A model generated the notes under the pieces. The model was not told the DNA's origin and did no database searches. It worked only from the letters and a program-made list of their open reading frames with translations. Position numbers and translations under genes: made by a program. 64,000 nucleotides of DNA from Clostridiales bacterium (GTDB lineage Bacteria > Bacillota > Clostridia > Oscillospirales > Acutalibacteraceae), in assembly GCA_012840445.1 (NCBI GenBank), contig DULI01000010.1:1-64000 (forward strand), written 5' to 3'. Shown here in pieces: positions 35,780-44,766 of the stretch; positions within the stretch are counted from its first letter, which is position 1; each line of letters opens with the position of its first letter.

Positions 35780-36997
35780 TTAAGTGCGGTAATCTCCGTT
35801 GATTTTTACATAGTCATATGTCAGGTCGCAGCCCCAGGCAGTGGCGCTGTGACTGCCGGAGTTTAAATTAATATCGATCCTTATTTCATTTTCAAGCAGT
35901 ATTTTTTTGGCCAATTCTTCGCTGAAATCAAGCCCATAACCTTTCTCGCACACCTCTATGCGCCCACCCATTGACTCGAAGGCCAGGTCTATAAGCGAAA
36001 TATCCACATCGGCGCCCGAATATCCAATGGCGCACATCACTCTGCCCCAGTTGGCGTCGGCCCCGAATATGGCAGCCTTGACAAGATTTGAGCATATAAC
36101 GCTTTTGGCCACTGTTTTAGCAGTATTTTCATCTTTTGCGCCAGAAACCCTGCATTCTATCAGCCGGGTGGCACCCTCGCCGTCTTTGGCGATCATTTTG
36201 GCAAGTTCCCGCAATACTGTGGTTAACATCTTTTCGAAAATTTGGGCCTTTGCACCACCCGTAATTACGTCATTGCCTGCTACACCTGAAGCCATTACGG
36301 CAACCATATCGTTGGTCGAAGTGTCGCCGTCAACGCTTACCATGTTGAATGTAACGTCCACTGCCGATTTTAAGGTACTTTGAAGCACATCCTTATCTAT
36401 TGCCACATCGGTGGTGACAAAACATAGCAAGGTAGCCATATTGGGGTGGATCATGCCCGAGCCTTTAGCCATGGCGCCAATCCTGCAGGTGCGGCCGTTA
36501 AGCTTAAATTCTATTGCCGCCTGTTTAGCAAAGGTGTCGGTGGTCATAATGGCATGCGCGGCGTCGTCATTGCCGTCGTCACGCAAAGATCCAACCAATT
36601 TGGTGATTCCATTCTTTATAGGCTCAATATTCAAAACCTGCCCGATAACGCCGGTGGAAGCGACGATCACATCATCCGGGCTTAATTTTAAGGCGCTGGC
36701 TGCGATTTCGCACATTTTCTGGGCCTTTTCAACCCCGTCGGAATTGCATGTGTTGGCATTGCCGGAATTGCAAATAACAGCCTGTGCGTAACCGTCTGCT
36801 AAGTTTTTTGCAGTTACAATCAGCGGAGCGCCCTTAACAAGGTTTTGGGTGTAAACCGCGGCCGCGGTACATTTATAATCTGAATAAATCAAGGCAAGGT
36901 CCTTTTTTTGGGGGTTTTTGCGTATGCCGCAGTATATCCCCGAAGCCTTGAAGCCTTTTGGGGCGCACACCCCTCCGTTTATATATTTAAACTCCAT
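35780..36997 (-). CDS. argJ: Glutamate N-acetyltransferase / N-acetylglutamate synthase ArgJ
   Basis: 405 residues. Transfers the acetyl group from N-acetylornithine to glutamate, so the pathway recycles acetate. Autocleavage occurs at the Ala-Thr of GMIHPNMATLLCF, with Thr (about residue 190) as the new N-terminus and nucleophile. Its presence explains why no argA or argE is needed. An SD GGAGGTTTT precedes the ATG. Confidence 0.97.
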   Translation of the reverse strand: MEFKYINGGVCAPKGFKASGIYCGIRKNPQKKDLALIYSDYKCTAAAVYTQNLVKGAPLIVTAKNLADGYAQAVICNSGNANTCNSDGVEKAQKMCEIAASALKLSPDDVIVASTGVIGQVLNIEPIKNGITKLVGSLRDDGNDDAAHAIMTTDTFAKQAAIEFKLNGRTCRIGAMAKGSGMIHPNMATLLCFVTTDVAIDKDVLQSTLKSAVDVTFNMVSVDGDTSTNDMVAVMASGVAGNDVITGGAKAQIFEKMLTTVLRELAKMIAKDGEGATRLIECRVSGAKDENTAKTVAKSVICSNLVKAAIFGADANWGRVMCAIGYSGADVDISLIDLAFESMGGRIEVCEKGYGLDFSEELAKKILLENEIRIDINLNSGSHSATAWGCDLTYDYVKINGDYRT

Positions 36998-37053
36998 AAA
37001 ACCTCCAATTCCTTAAACGCGGTGCCGCACTATCGGCAGCGGCCGGCCGTATT

Positions 37054-38100
37054 TTAAAATGCCGGTGGAATAAGCTCCAAACCGGTTTGCTCTTTTATTC
37101 CCAAGATTATATTCATGTTTTGAACCGCCTGACCCGCGGCGCCCTTTACCATGTTGTCGATTGCGGATACCACAATAAGCCTTGAGGTTCGCGGGTCAAT
37201 ATGAAGGGATATGTCGCATATATTGGTATATCTTACAGATCTTATATCAGCCGTCTTGCCCTTTGGCAGTACCCTTACAAACGGTTCATTGCTGTAAAAA
37301 TCGTTATATACCTGTCGAATTTTATCCCCGCTTACTCCAGGCTTTAAGCTTGCGTACATGGTGGAAAGTATGCCGCGGTTTACGGGTAGCAGGTGGGGCA
37401 CAAAGGTTACCTTTACCTTTTTGCTCGCTGCGCTTGAAAGGGTCTGCTCAATTTCGGGGGTATGCCGGTGCTCGGCAATTTTATAGGGGTTAAAGTTTTC
37501 GTTGCACTGGGCGAAATGGGTGGTAGTCGTGGGATTCCTTCCGGCACCTGTAACTCCCGATTTTGAGTCGATTATTATAGAATCAGTATCAATTAACCCC
37601 TGCTTTATGGCTGGGAATAGACCCAATGCAATTGAGGTCGGGTAGCAGCCTGGATTTGCAATAATTTTGCTGCCCTTTATCTTCTCGCGGAAGAGTTCCG
37701 GCAACCCGTAGGCCGCTTGCTTATGAAGCTCGGTGTGGGTAAATTCCAGCCCGTACCAGGCTTTGTAGTCCTCTTCATCTTCAAGTCGGAAATCAGCACC
37801 CAAATCTATAAAATATTTAGATTTACTGTAGCACTCAAAGGCCAATTTCTGCGAAAGCCCGTGGGGGACAGCGGCGAAAACAACATCGCTTTTTTGTATT
37901 ACAGCATCGTTGTCTTCGCAAATTAAATCACAAAAGCCTCTAAAAGCAGGATAGACATCGGGCAGTGCCGTGCCCTCAAAACTTTTGGAGCCCAAAGCCA
38001 CAATTTCTAGCTTCGGATGTTTTAACAAAAGCCTTATTAGCTCTGCGCCGGCATAACCTGTGGCACCAATTATGCCCACCTTTATCTTTTTGCTTTCCAT
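37054..38100 (-). CDS. argC: N-acetyl-gamma-glutamyl-phosphate reductase
   Basis: 348 residues. NADPH-dependent reduction of acetylglutamyl phosphate. Motifs: GIIGATGYAGAELIRLL (dinucleotide site) and the active-site cysteine in NPGCYPTS. The gap to argJ is 56 bases. Confidence 0.97.
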   Translation of the reverse strand: MESKKIKVGIIGATGYAGAELIRLLLKHPKLEIVALGSKSFEGTALPDVYPAFRGFCDLICEDNDAVIQKSDVVFAAVPHGLSQKLAFECYSKSKYFIDLGADFRLEDEEDYKAWYGLEFTHTELHKQAAYGLPELFREKIKGSKIIANPGCYPTSIALGLFPAIKQGLIDTDSIIIDSKSGVTGAGRNPTTTTHFAQCNENFNPYKIAEHRHTPEIEQTLSSAASKKVKVTFVPHLLPVNRGILSTMYASLKPGVSGDKIRQVYNDFYSNEPFVRVLPKGKTADIRSVRYTNICDISLHIDPRTSRLIVVSAIDNMVKGAAGQAVQNMNIILGIKEQTGLELIPPAF

Positions 38101-38113
38101 GTAAAATCACAAC

Positions 38114-39490
38114 CTACATATTTGAGATTATTTTTCTGACCCTTTCAATCTGCGCCTTTACGCATTCGGGGGAAGTTCCGCCATAAACTCTTCGTTGGTT
38201 GACACAGCGTTCAAGGGAAATAAACTCATAAACATCTTCGTCGAACAAATCGCATACCGACTTGTATTCCGAAATATCAAGGGTCTCCAGGGTTTTGTTT
38301 AGCTCTATGCAGCGGGCGACAAGCTCACCAGTCGCCTTATAGGCGTCCCTGAAGGGAAGACCTTTGCTGACTAAATAATCGGCACAGTCGGTGGCGTTAA
38401 TGAACCCACCTGCGGCTGCATTTCGCATGTTTTGGGTGTTGACCTTCATTGTGTCCAGCATTGGGGTAAATGCGGTAAGGCACATTTTAACTGTGTCTAA
38501 CGCGTCAAACACCGCCTCCTTGTCTTCTTGCATATCTTTGTTGTATGCAAGGGGAAGTCCTTTCATAACGGTCAGCAGGGTCATTAAATCCCCAAACACG
38601 CGGCCGGATTTTCCGCGCACAAGCTCTGCGATATCAGGGTTCTTCTTCTGGGGCATAATGCTCGACCCGGTTGAGAAGGCATCGTCAAGCTCTATAAATC
38701 TAAATTCAAAAGAGCACCAGAGTATGATTTCCTCGCTAAAACGGGACAGATGAACCATTAATATGGACAAAACTGAAACAAGTTCTATTGCAAAATCGCG
38801 GTCGGAAACCGAATCCAGACTGTTGTGTGTTACACCGTCCATGCCAAGGATTTCTGCTACGTATTGCCTGTTAAGATCATAGGTCGTTCCCGCCAGTGCC
38901 CCGGCCCCTAACGGGGAGATATTGGTGCGCTTTCTGCAGTCATTCAGCCTGTCTAGGTCGCGCAGCAGCATTTCAACATATGCCATGAGGTGGTGCCCAA
39001 AGGTTACGGGCTGTGCGCGCTGCAAATGCGTATACCCCGGCATAACACTTTGACTATATTTTTCGGCCTTGTTTAGTAAAACCTCTATTAACTCTTTTAT
39101 CTGGTCTTGCAAAATATCTATTTCTTCTATCAAATACAGGCGGAGGTCTAAAACCACCTGGTCATTGCGGCTGCGGGCGGTGTGCAGCTTTTTACCGGTA
39201 TCCTGTATTCGTTTGGTAAGCTCGGATTCAATAAAGGTGTGAATGTCTTCTGTATCGGGATCTATAGCCAGTTTTCCCGATTCAATCTCGTTAAGGATGT
39301 TATTCAGTTCCTCAGCAATTAAACGGCTTTCATCGGCACTTATAATTCCCTGTTTGCCGAGCATTTTGGCATGGGCTATGGAGCCGTTTATGTCCTGTTT
39401 GTACATTCTCTGGTCAAAGGCTATGGAACTGTTAAAATCATTAGTCTTTTTGTCAATTTCCTTTTTAAATCTTCCCGCCCAAAGTTTCAT
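38114..39490 (-). CDS. argH: Argininosuccinate lyase
   Basis: 458 residues. Cleaves argininosuccinate to arginine and fumarate. The superfamily signature GSSIMPQKKNPD and the N-terminal WAGRFKKEIDKKTNDFNSS are present. It follows argG by 49 bases with an AAAGGAGAG SD. Confidence 0.97.
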   Translation of the reverse strand: MKLWAGRFKKEIDKKTNDFNSSIAFDQRMYKQDINGSIAHAKMLGKQGIISADESRLIAEELNNILNEIESGKLAIDPDTEDIHTFIESELTKRIQDTGKKLHTARSRNDQVVLDLRLYLIEEIDILQDQIKELIEVLLNKAEKYSQSVMPGYTHLQRAQPVTFGHHLMAYVEMLLRDLDRLNDCRKRTNISPLGAGALAGTTYDLNRQYVAEILGMDGVTHNSLDSVSDRDFAIELVSVLSILMVHLSRFSEEIILWCSFEFRFIELDDAFSTGSSIMPQKKNPDIAELVRGKSGRVFGDLMTLLTVMKGLPLAYNKDMQEDKEAVFDALDTVKMCLTAFTPMLDTMKVNTQNMRNAAAGGFINATDCADYLVSKGLPFRDAYKATGELVARCIELNKTLETLDISEYKSVCDLFDEDVYEFISLERCVNQRRVYGGTSPECVKAQIERVRKIISNM

Positions 39491-39539
39491 AGTACTCTCC
39501 TTTAATAATATTTTAGGGCAGAACCTTCTGCCCTAAATA

Positions 39540-40763
39540 CTATTTGTTTTCTGACCTTTTTGCGTCCAGCATGGCTTTAACCTTAATTGGGAGCCCAAAC
39601 AGATTAATAAATCCTTCGGCGTCTTTCTGGTTGTAGACATCGTCTTTGGAAAATGTGGCGATTTTTTCGTCGTACAGGGAATAGGGTGAGGTAACGCCGG
39701 CGTTGATTATGTTACCTTTGTATAGTTTAAGCTTAACATCTCCGGTAACAGTCTGCTGGGTGCTTTCCACAAAGGCCGACAGGGATTCGCGCAATGGGGT
39801 ATACCACTGGCCGTAGTACACCAGTTCCGCAAATTTAAGCGCTACCTGCTGCTTAAAGTGCAGTGTATCCCTGTCAAGGCAAAGAGTCTCCAGCACATCA
39901 TGTGCATGATACAGAATTGTGCCGCCGGGAGTCTCGTAAACACCCCTTGACTTCATACCTACAAGGCGGTTTTCAACTATGTCGATTATGCCGATTCCGT
40001 TTTCGCCGCCAAGTTTATTAAGCTTTCTAATTATTTCCACTCCGCTTAGCCTCTCGCCGTCTATTGCTACAGGGATTCCTTTTTCAAAACTGATTGTAAC
40101 ATATGTAGGATTATCCGGCGCCTTTTCGGGCGAAACACCCAGTTCAAGTATTTTGTCGTAATTTGGCTCATTCGCGGGATCCTCAAGATCTAAACCCTCG
40201 TGCGAGAGATGCCAGATGTTTTTGTCTTTTGAATAGTTGGTCTCTTTTGTGATTGACAACGGCACGTTATGTGCCTCGGCATATTCAATTTCTTCTTCCC
40301 TGGATTTAATGCTCCAGATTCTCCAGGGGGCAATAATTTTCATCTCTGGCGCTAATGCCTTTATTGTCAGTTCAAACCGCACCTGGTCGTTGCCTTTGCC
40401 GGTGCAGCCATGGCATATAGCGTCTGCTCCTTCGGCCTTGGCAATTTCAACAATCCTTTTTGCTATTATGGGGCGGGCAAAGGAAGTGCCAAGCAGATAC
40501 TGGTTTTCGTATCTTGCGCCCGCTTTCAGTGTTGGCCAGATGAACTGTTCAACAAATTCATCCTTTAAGTCCTCTATATAAATCTTGGATGCGCCGGTCT
40601 TTATAGCCTTTTCCTTTAAGCCGTCAAGTTCGGCACCTTGGCCAACATCGGCGGCCACAGCTATTACTTCGCAGTTATCATAGTTTTCTTTAAGCCACGG
40701 TATGATAATTGAAGTATCAAGACCACCGGAATATGCTAATACAACCTTTTTAATATAACCCAT
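39540..40763 (-). CDS. argG: Argininosuccinate synthase
   Basis: 407 residues from the ATG at 40763, which follows GGAGG by 8 bases. Condenses citrulline and aspartate. It has the ATP-pyrophosphatase motif [11 protein letters not shown] and later [14 protein letters not shown]. It is the first gene of the operon argG-H-C-J-B-D-F. Two ARG boxes and a promoter lie 40-115 bases upstream. Confidence 0.97.
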   Translation of the reverse strand: MGYIKKVVLAYSGGLDTSIIIPWLKENYDNCEVIAVAADVGQGAELDGLKEKAIKTGASKIYIEDLKDEFVEQFIWPTLKAGARYENQYLLGTSFARPIIAKRIVEIAKAEGADAICHGCTGKGNDQVRFELTIKALAPEMKIIAPWRIWSIKSREEEIEYAEAHNVPLSITKETNYSKDKNIWHLSHEGLDLEDPANEPNYDKILELGVSPEKAPDNPTYVTISFEKGIPVAIDGERLSGVEIIRKLNKLGGENGIGIIDIVENRLVGMKSRGVYETPGGTILYHAHDVLETLCLDRDTLHFKQQVALKFAELVYYGQWYTPLRESLSAFVESTQQTVTGDVKLKLYKGNIINAGVTSPYSLYDEKIATFSKDDVYNQKDAEGFINLFGLPIKVKAMLDAKRSENK

Positions 40764-40806
40764 GTCGGTTGCCTCCATAGAGCACAATAATCTTTTGATG
40801 TTAATA

Positions 40807-40834
40807 ATTATACATAGCTTTATGCAAATTTCAA
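40807..40834 (-). promoter_or_regulatory. Promoter of the arginine operon
   Basis: On the minus strand, TTGAAA (40834-40829) and TATAAT (40812-40807) are separated by 16 bp. The start would be near 40800, about 37 bases before argG. Confidence 0.75.
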
Positions 40835-40841
40835 GGGTAAT

Positions 40842-40859
40842 ATTGTATTTTTATTCACC
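40842..40859 (-). promoter_or_regulatory. ARG box 1 (ArgR/AhrC operator)
   Basis: The minus strand reads GGTGAATAAAAATACAAT, about 15 of 18 matches to the B. subtilis ARG box CATGAATAAAAATKCAAK. It lies just upstream of the -35 of the arg promoter. Confidence 0.75.
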
Positions 40860-40862
40860 TAT

Positions 40863-40880
40863 AGAGTATATTTGTTCATG
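40863..40880 (-). promoter_or_regulatory. ARG box 2 (ArgR/AhrC operator)
   Basis: The minus strand reads CATGAACAAATATACTCT, a weaker match (about 12 of 18) exactly 3 bp from box 1. The 21-bp centre distance is the known arrangement for a hexameric ArgR on a tandem site, which supports this weaker half. Confidence 0.6.
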
Positions 40881-40926
40881 CTGCTGAATATTTTGCCTTG
40901 CATGTTTCAATTATTTGGTTAAAAGT

Positions 40927-41604
40927 TTACGGGTGGGGCAGGCCTTTGCGGTATGCGTCCATAATGGATTTGAATATTTCTCCGTTTGTGGGCGGTGTCC
41001 ATGTAATAGCATTGGCTCCCGCCTTTATGGTCTCCTGTATTGTTTCTTCGTTGGGCCCGCCTGTTGCCATAATGGCGACATCAGGAAATTTTTTTCTGAT
41101 TTTTCTAATAATATTCGGCGTATTTGCCGCACCGGATACATTTAGAATTTTTGCACCCGCCTCTAATCTTGCGGCGATATCCTCTTCTTCAGAAACTACT
41201 GTTATTACAACAGGTATGTCAATATGTTCTGCAACCTCTTTTATAGTTTCATTTTTGGTGGGAGCATTTAAAACAACACCGATGGCACCCTGGTGTTCGG
41301 CGTGGAGAGCTAAGTTAAGCACGCGTTTGCCCTGGGTCAGCCCTCCGCCCACGCCTGCAAATACAGGTATATCGGCGGCCGTCATAACCGCCTGTGTAAT
41401 AACTGGTTGGGGGGTAAATGGGTAAACCGCAATAACCGCGTCGGCATTGGTGTTTCTGATAATGCTTACATCGGTAGAAAATAATATGGAACGTATGGTT
41501 TTCCCAAATATTTTAATACCCGTACATGTATTTATAACCTCGGGAACCTTAAGCATAAAGCTTCGCAGGGTTCCTTCGTATTCGGGTGCTTTTTTCTTTG
41601 CCAT
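40927..41604 (-). CDS. TIM-barrel phosphate-binding family protein
   Basis: About 225 residues from the ATG at 41604 behind GGGGGA. Beta/alpha-barrel pattern: NADAVIAVYPFTPQPVI, DIPVFAGVGGGLT, HQGAIGVVLNAPT, DIPVVITVVSE, ARLEAGAKILNVSGAANTP, VAIMATGGPNEET and IKAGANAITWTPPT. These strand ends look like those of KDPG aldolase-like or ribulose-phosphate-binding barrels. Databases often call such clostridial proteins only hydrolase; no substrate is known. It is monocistronic, between the arg operon and the flavin reductase gene. Confidence 0.75.
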   Translation of the reverse strand: MAKKKAPEYEGTLRSFMLKVPEVINTCTGIKIFGKTIRSILFSTDVSIIRNTNADAVIAVYPFTPQPVITQAVMTAADIPVFAGVGGGLTQGKRVLNLALHAEHQGAIGVVLNAPTKNETIKEVAEHIDIPVVITVVSEEEDIAARLEAGAKILNVSGAANTPNIIRKIRKKFPDVAIMATGGPNEETIQETIKAGANAITWTPPTNGEIFKSIMDAYRKGLPHP

Positions 41605-41738
41605 TTTTATTCCCCCTAATAGTAAAACTTTGGATAAATAATTATACAATCAATTGGAAACTAATACAATAATGAGTTTAAAATATAGTACTATTGTTAT
41701 ATAATAATTCTTAAATAATACCAAAAGGAGCTGATTAA

Positions 41739-42242
41739 ATGTTTAAAGAAATTAATCCTACCGAGATTAAGGATAATGTTTTTAAGCTTATTTCCGAGGA
41801 ATGGATGTTAATTTCAGCCGGGGACCAAAATAAATACAATATGATGACCGCAAGCTGGGGATTTATGGGTGAAATATGGGGCAAAAAGTGCGCTGTTGCC
41901 GTAATTCGCCCCCAAAGATACACTTTAGAATTTGTAAATTCACATGATTATTTTGCTTTGAGTTTTTACGGATCACGAAAGGATATTCATAGAATTTGCG
42001 GTTCAAAATCCGGCAGAGATGTGGATAAAACTGCCGAAACGGGACTAATACCTATATTTGATTGCGGAACGGTTTATTTTGAGCAGGCAAGGCTTGTGAT
42101 AATCTGCAGAAAGCTGTATGTGCAAAGGCTTGAAGAAAACTGCTTTATAGATAAAAGCTGCCTTAACTGGTACAACGATAAGGATTACCATTATATGTTC
42201 ATTGGAGAAATCGAAAAGGTACTTGTAAAGGATGACCAATAG
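41739..42242 (+). CDS. Flavin reductase-like FMN-binding protein
   Basis: 167 residues of the flavin reductase-like (FMN-binding split barrel) family: NMMTASWGFMGEIWGKKCAVAVIRPQRYTLEFV, then FALSFYGSRKDIHRICGSKSGRD. Such proteins bind FMN and can reduce flavin or act in redox defence. It is complete, with SD AAAAGGAG. The partner is unknown. Confidence 0.88.
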   Translation: MFKEINPTEIKDNVFKLISEEWMLISAGDQNKYNMMTASWGFMGEIWGKKCAVAVIRPQRYTLEFVNSHDYFALSFYGSRKDIHRICGSKSGRDVDKTAETGLIPIFDCGTVYFEQARLVIICRKLYVQRLEENCFIDKSCLNWYNDKDYHYMFIGEIEKVLVKDDQ

Positions 42243-42288
42243 CATTAACGGTAGTGCAAAAAATTTGTCCTATTTGCCCCAATTTTGA

Positions 42289-42317
42289 TTGATACTAAAA
42301 TATATTTATGTTAGAAT
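42289..42317 (+). promoter_or_regulatory. Sigma-A promoter of the CotH-dockerin gene
   Basis: TTGATA (42289-42294) and TAGAAT (42312-42317) are 17 bp apart. A vegetative promoter argues for a surface rather than spore-coat role of the gene. Confidence 0.65.
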
Positions 42318-42352
42318 AATACTGAATCTAATGTTTATCATGGGGTGATAAC

Positions 42353-44683
42353 TTGAGGCGTATATATAAATTTTTATCAATTTTTTTGTCGATAAGTATT
42401 ATCTGCAGTTTTTTGCCGATTTTTAATGTTTTTGCAGATGAATACACGCCCGCTACCAATCTGCCGTCCATTTATATAAACCTATACGGCGGGGCGAAAA
42501 TCGAGAATATTACAAAAGAGAATTATCTTAACGGAGAATTTTCGTTGGTTGGAGCCGAAGGTTTTGACGATATACTCGGGATGAAGCTTGAGATAAAGGG
42601 AAGGGGAAATTCTACCTGGACACTTCCCAAAAAACCTTATCAGATAAAGTTGGACAGCAAAACAAATTTGCTTGGAATGGGAAAAGCTAAAAAGTGGATT
42701 TTGCTTGCCAACTACTGGGATAAGACCCTGATGCGAAACTATCTCACGCTAAACCTTGCATTGGATATGGGATTGCCCGGCACCCCCGAATGCGCCTTTG
42801 TGGATTTGTATATCAACGGCGAGTACCAGGGAAATTATCTTTTGACTGAAAAAGTTGAGATTGGCGACAACCGTGTTGAGATTGACGATGAAAACGGCGG
42901 CGTATTGTTTGAAATTGAACAGCGTTACCGCCATAACGATTGTACATATTGTTTTGAAACGCCCCTTGGTGTACACCTTACATATAAGGAGCCTGAATAC
43001 GACGATGTTACCGAGCAGTTTATGAATTGGTTGATGGAGACAAACAACCAGTATATACTGCAGGTTGAACAGTCTCTGTCGCAAGGATATGATGAATACT
43101 CAAAGTATATTGACGTGCAGTCATTTGTGGATTGGTATATTCTCAACGAATTTGTTAAAAACTACGATTCCCAGTTTGTAACCAGCTGCTACTGCTACAG
43201 AGACGTAGGCGGCAAGCTTTTCATGGGACCGGTTTGGGATTATGATACCTGCATGGGCAACCAGTCTATTATTGGCTACGGTACTGTGGACGGCTGGCTT
43301 ATCACAAATGCGCCATGGTATGGAGAATTATTCAAAGACAGTACCTTTGTAAATCTGGTAAAACAACGCTGGACCGAGCTTAAAAAGCAGGGTATGTTTT
43401 CAGGTTTATATGACAGTATTGAATATGTTGACCAACTTATAGGAGAGTCCCGCAAGCTTGACAATCAGAAGTGGCCAAACGCTTTGACAGATTCGATAAG
43501 AGACGACCACAGCAGGGTATACCATACCTATGAAGAAGAGCTTGATTACCTTAAAAACTATATCGCCAACCGCACTCTTTGGATAGACAGCCAGTGGAAC
43601 CTAAATCCATACAGCCAGAACAATATAAAGGATAACCTTATTATCATAACCAAAGGGTTACTCCAGACCCGTTTTGCCTACACCGAAGAAAATGTCAACA
43701 AAGCATTGAGTCTTTATGCACAACTTAAGGATAAAACAACATTGCCTGCAGAAGTTAAGGATTTCGTTGAATCCGAGCTGTTAGACCAAATAAGCTCGAT
43801 ATTTGATGAATTATTGCCGGTTGACAGTTATTCAAAGCGCAGCAAAATAAGAAAGGCAAGGGAAATATATGATTCCCTGGATGATGAGTTAAAAGCGCTT
43901 GTGACTAGGTATCAGATTCTCCTGCAGGCTGAAGAGGATTTAATCGAGCTTGGAAGAACACTTGGATTTGGCAATGTGGCCGAAATTGATATAACCCATA
44001 ATGTTGTTGCAGAATCAATAAGTGCAAGTTCCTCCGGCTTTAGAAACGAGGGAGTAGAAAACATTTTAGATGGTTCCACCCAGACCAAATACTGTGCCTC
44101 GGCCAATTGGCCAGTAGTTATTGAGTGGAGAATGAAAACACCCTCAACTATTCAGAATTATGCCATAGCCACCGCTAATGACGAGCCCGGGCGCACTCCA
44201 AAATCATGGACGCTAAGCGGTTCGACGGACGGCGCTGAGTGGACAGTAATAGATACTGAAGAAGATGGGGGGCTTTCCCGCGAGTTCTTTACCTATAAAG
44301 AATTTACCGTAGATAATCCTGGTGAGTATGTCTACTACAAGCTGGAGTTTACTTCGAATCTGGACGATGTGGGTATTATTCAGATTTCTGAACTGGTGCT
44401 AGGCGGTGAATTAGGTGAACCGGATCCGGGTGATCCAAACGACCCGAATGATCCGAATGACCCGAATGATCCGAATGATCCAAATGATCCAGAGCCACTG
44501 CCAGGAGATGCCAACTTGGATGGCAAGGTTACCGTAGCTGATATAATACAGCTTCGCAACTTTATAATGGGCCGCCAGACGCCGAGTGAGAAACAGTTTG
44601 CTGCAAGTGACCTTGATTCTGACGGCAGGATTACGGTAACAGATATAGTGTCCATCAGAAACCTGATTATGTCACAGGGGTAA
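42353..44683 (+). CDS. Secreted CotH-kinase-family protein with discoidin and dockerin domains
   Basis: 776 residues, starting with TTG after GGGGTGAT. After a signal peptide (cleavage near FNVFA-DE, about 28), residues about 70-400 form a CotH kinase-like domain: IKGRGNSTWTLPKKPYQIKLD, KKWILLANYWDKTLMRNYL and GPVWDYDTCMGN, the latter holding Asp residues typical of the nucleotide/metal site. A helical region spans about 430-540. An F5/8 type C (discoidin) domain spans about 550-685 (NILDGSTQTKYC, PVVIEWRMKTPSTIQNYAIAT). A Asp-Pro-Asn linker and a complete type I dockerin with two Ca-binding repeats (about 718-776) end the protein. It is probably exported and attached to a cohesin scaffold. 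CotH proteins phosphorylate coat proteins in Bacillus; activity here is inference. Confidence 0.9.
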   Translation: MRRIYKFLSIFLSISIICSFLPIFNVFADEYTPATNLPSIYINLYGGAKIENITKENYLNGEFSLVGAEGFDDILGMKLEIKGRGNSTWTLPKKPYQIKLDSKTNLLGMGKAKKWILLANYWDKTLMRNYLTLNLALDMGLPGTPECAFVDLYINGEYQGNYLLTEKVEIGDNRVEIDDENGGVLFEIEQRYRHNDCTYCFETPLGVHLTYKEPEYDDVTEQFMNWLMETNNQYILQVEQSLSQGYDEYSKYIDVQSFVDWYILNEFVKNYDSQFVTSCYCYRDVGGKLFMGPVWDYDTCMGNQSIIGYGTVDGWLITNAPWYGELFKDSTFVNLVKQRWTELKKQGMFSGLYDSIEYVDQLIGESRKLDNQKWPNALTDSIRDDHSRVYHTYEEELDYLKNYIANRTLWIDSQWNLNPYSQNNIKDNLIIITKGLLQTRFAYTEENVNKALSLYAQLKDKTTLPAEVKDFVESELLDQISSIFDELLPVDSYSKRSKIRKAREIYDSLDDELKALVTRYQILLQAEEDLIELGRTLGFGNVAEIDITHNVVAESISASSSGFRNEGVENILDGSTQTKYCASANWPVVIEWRMKTPSTIQNYAIATANDEPGRTPKSWTLSGSTDGAEWTVIDTEEDGGLSREFFTYKEFTVDNPGEYVYYKLEFTSNLDDVGIIQISELVLGGELGEPDPGDPNDPNDPNDPNDPNDPNDPEPLPGDANLDGKVTVADIIQLRNFIMGRQTPSEKQFAASDLDSDGRITVTDIVSIRNLIMSQG
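44432..44488 (+). repeat. 9-bp tandem repeat coding the DPN linker
   Basis: About six consecutive copies of a 9-base unit (gacccgaat or gatccgaat variants) encode Asp-Pro-Asn repeats in the linker before the dockerin. Third-position changes between copies indicate an array that is kept for its amino acids. Copy number may vary between strains. Confidence 0.85.
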
Positions 44684-44699
44684 ATTAAAATAATCACAA

Positions 44700-44730
44700 T
44701 AAAAAAGCGGACTTTTGGTCCGCTTTTTTT
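44700..44730. terminator. Terminator of the CotH-dockerin gene
   Basis: aaaaaagcggac / gtccgctttttt is a perfect hairpin with T-runs on both strands, 17 bases after the stop. Confidence 0.9.
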
Positions 44731-44766
44731 ATTGGCTTAAATTCTAGGTAAACAACACCGTGATAA

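Noticed and set aside
44432..44488. 9-bp tandem repeats as a short CRISPR-like or regulatory array
   Set aside because: The period is 9 bases, in frame, coding Asp-Pro-Asn; there are no spacers. It is a protein linker.
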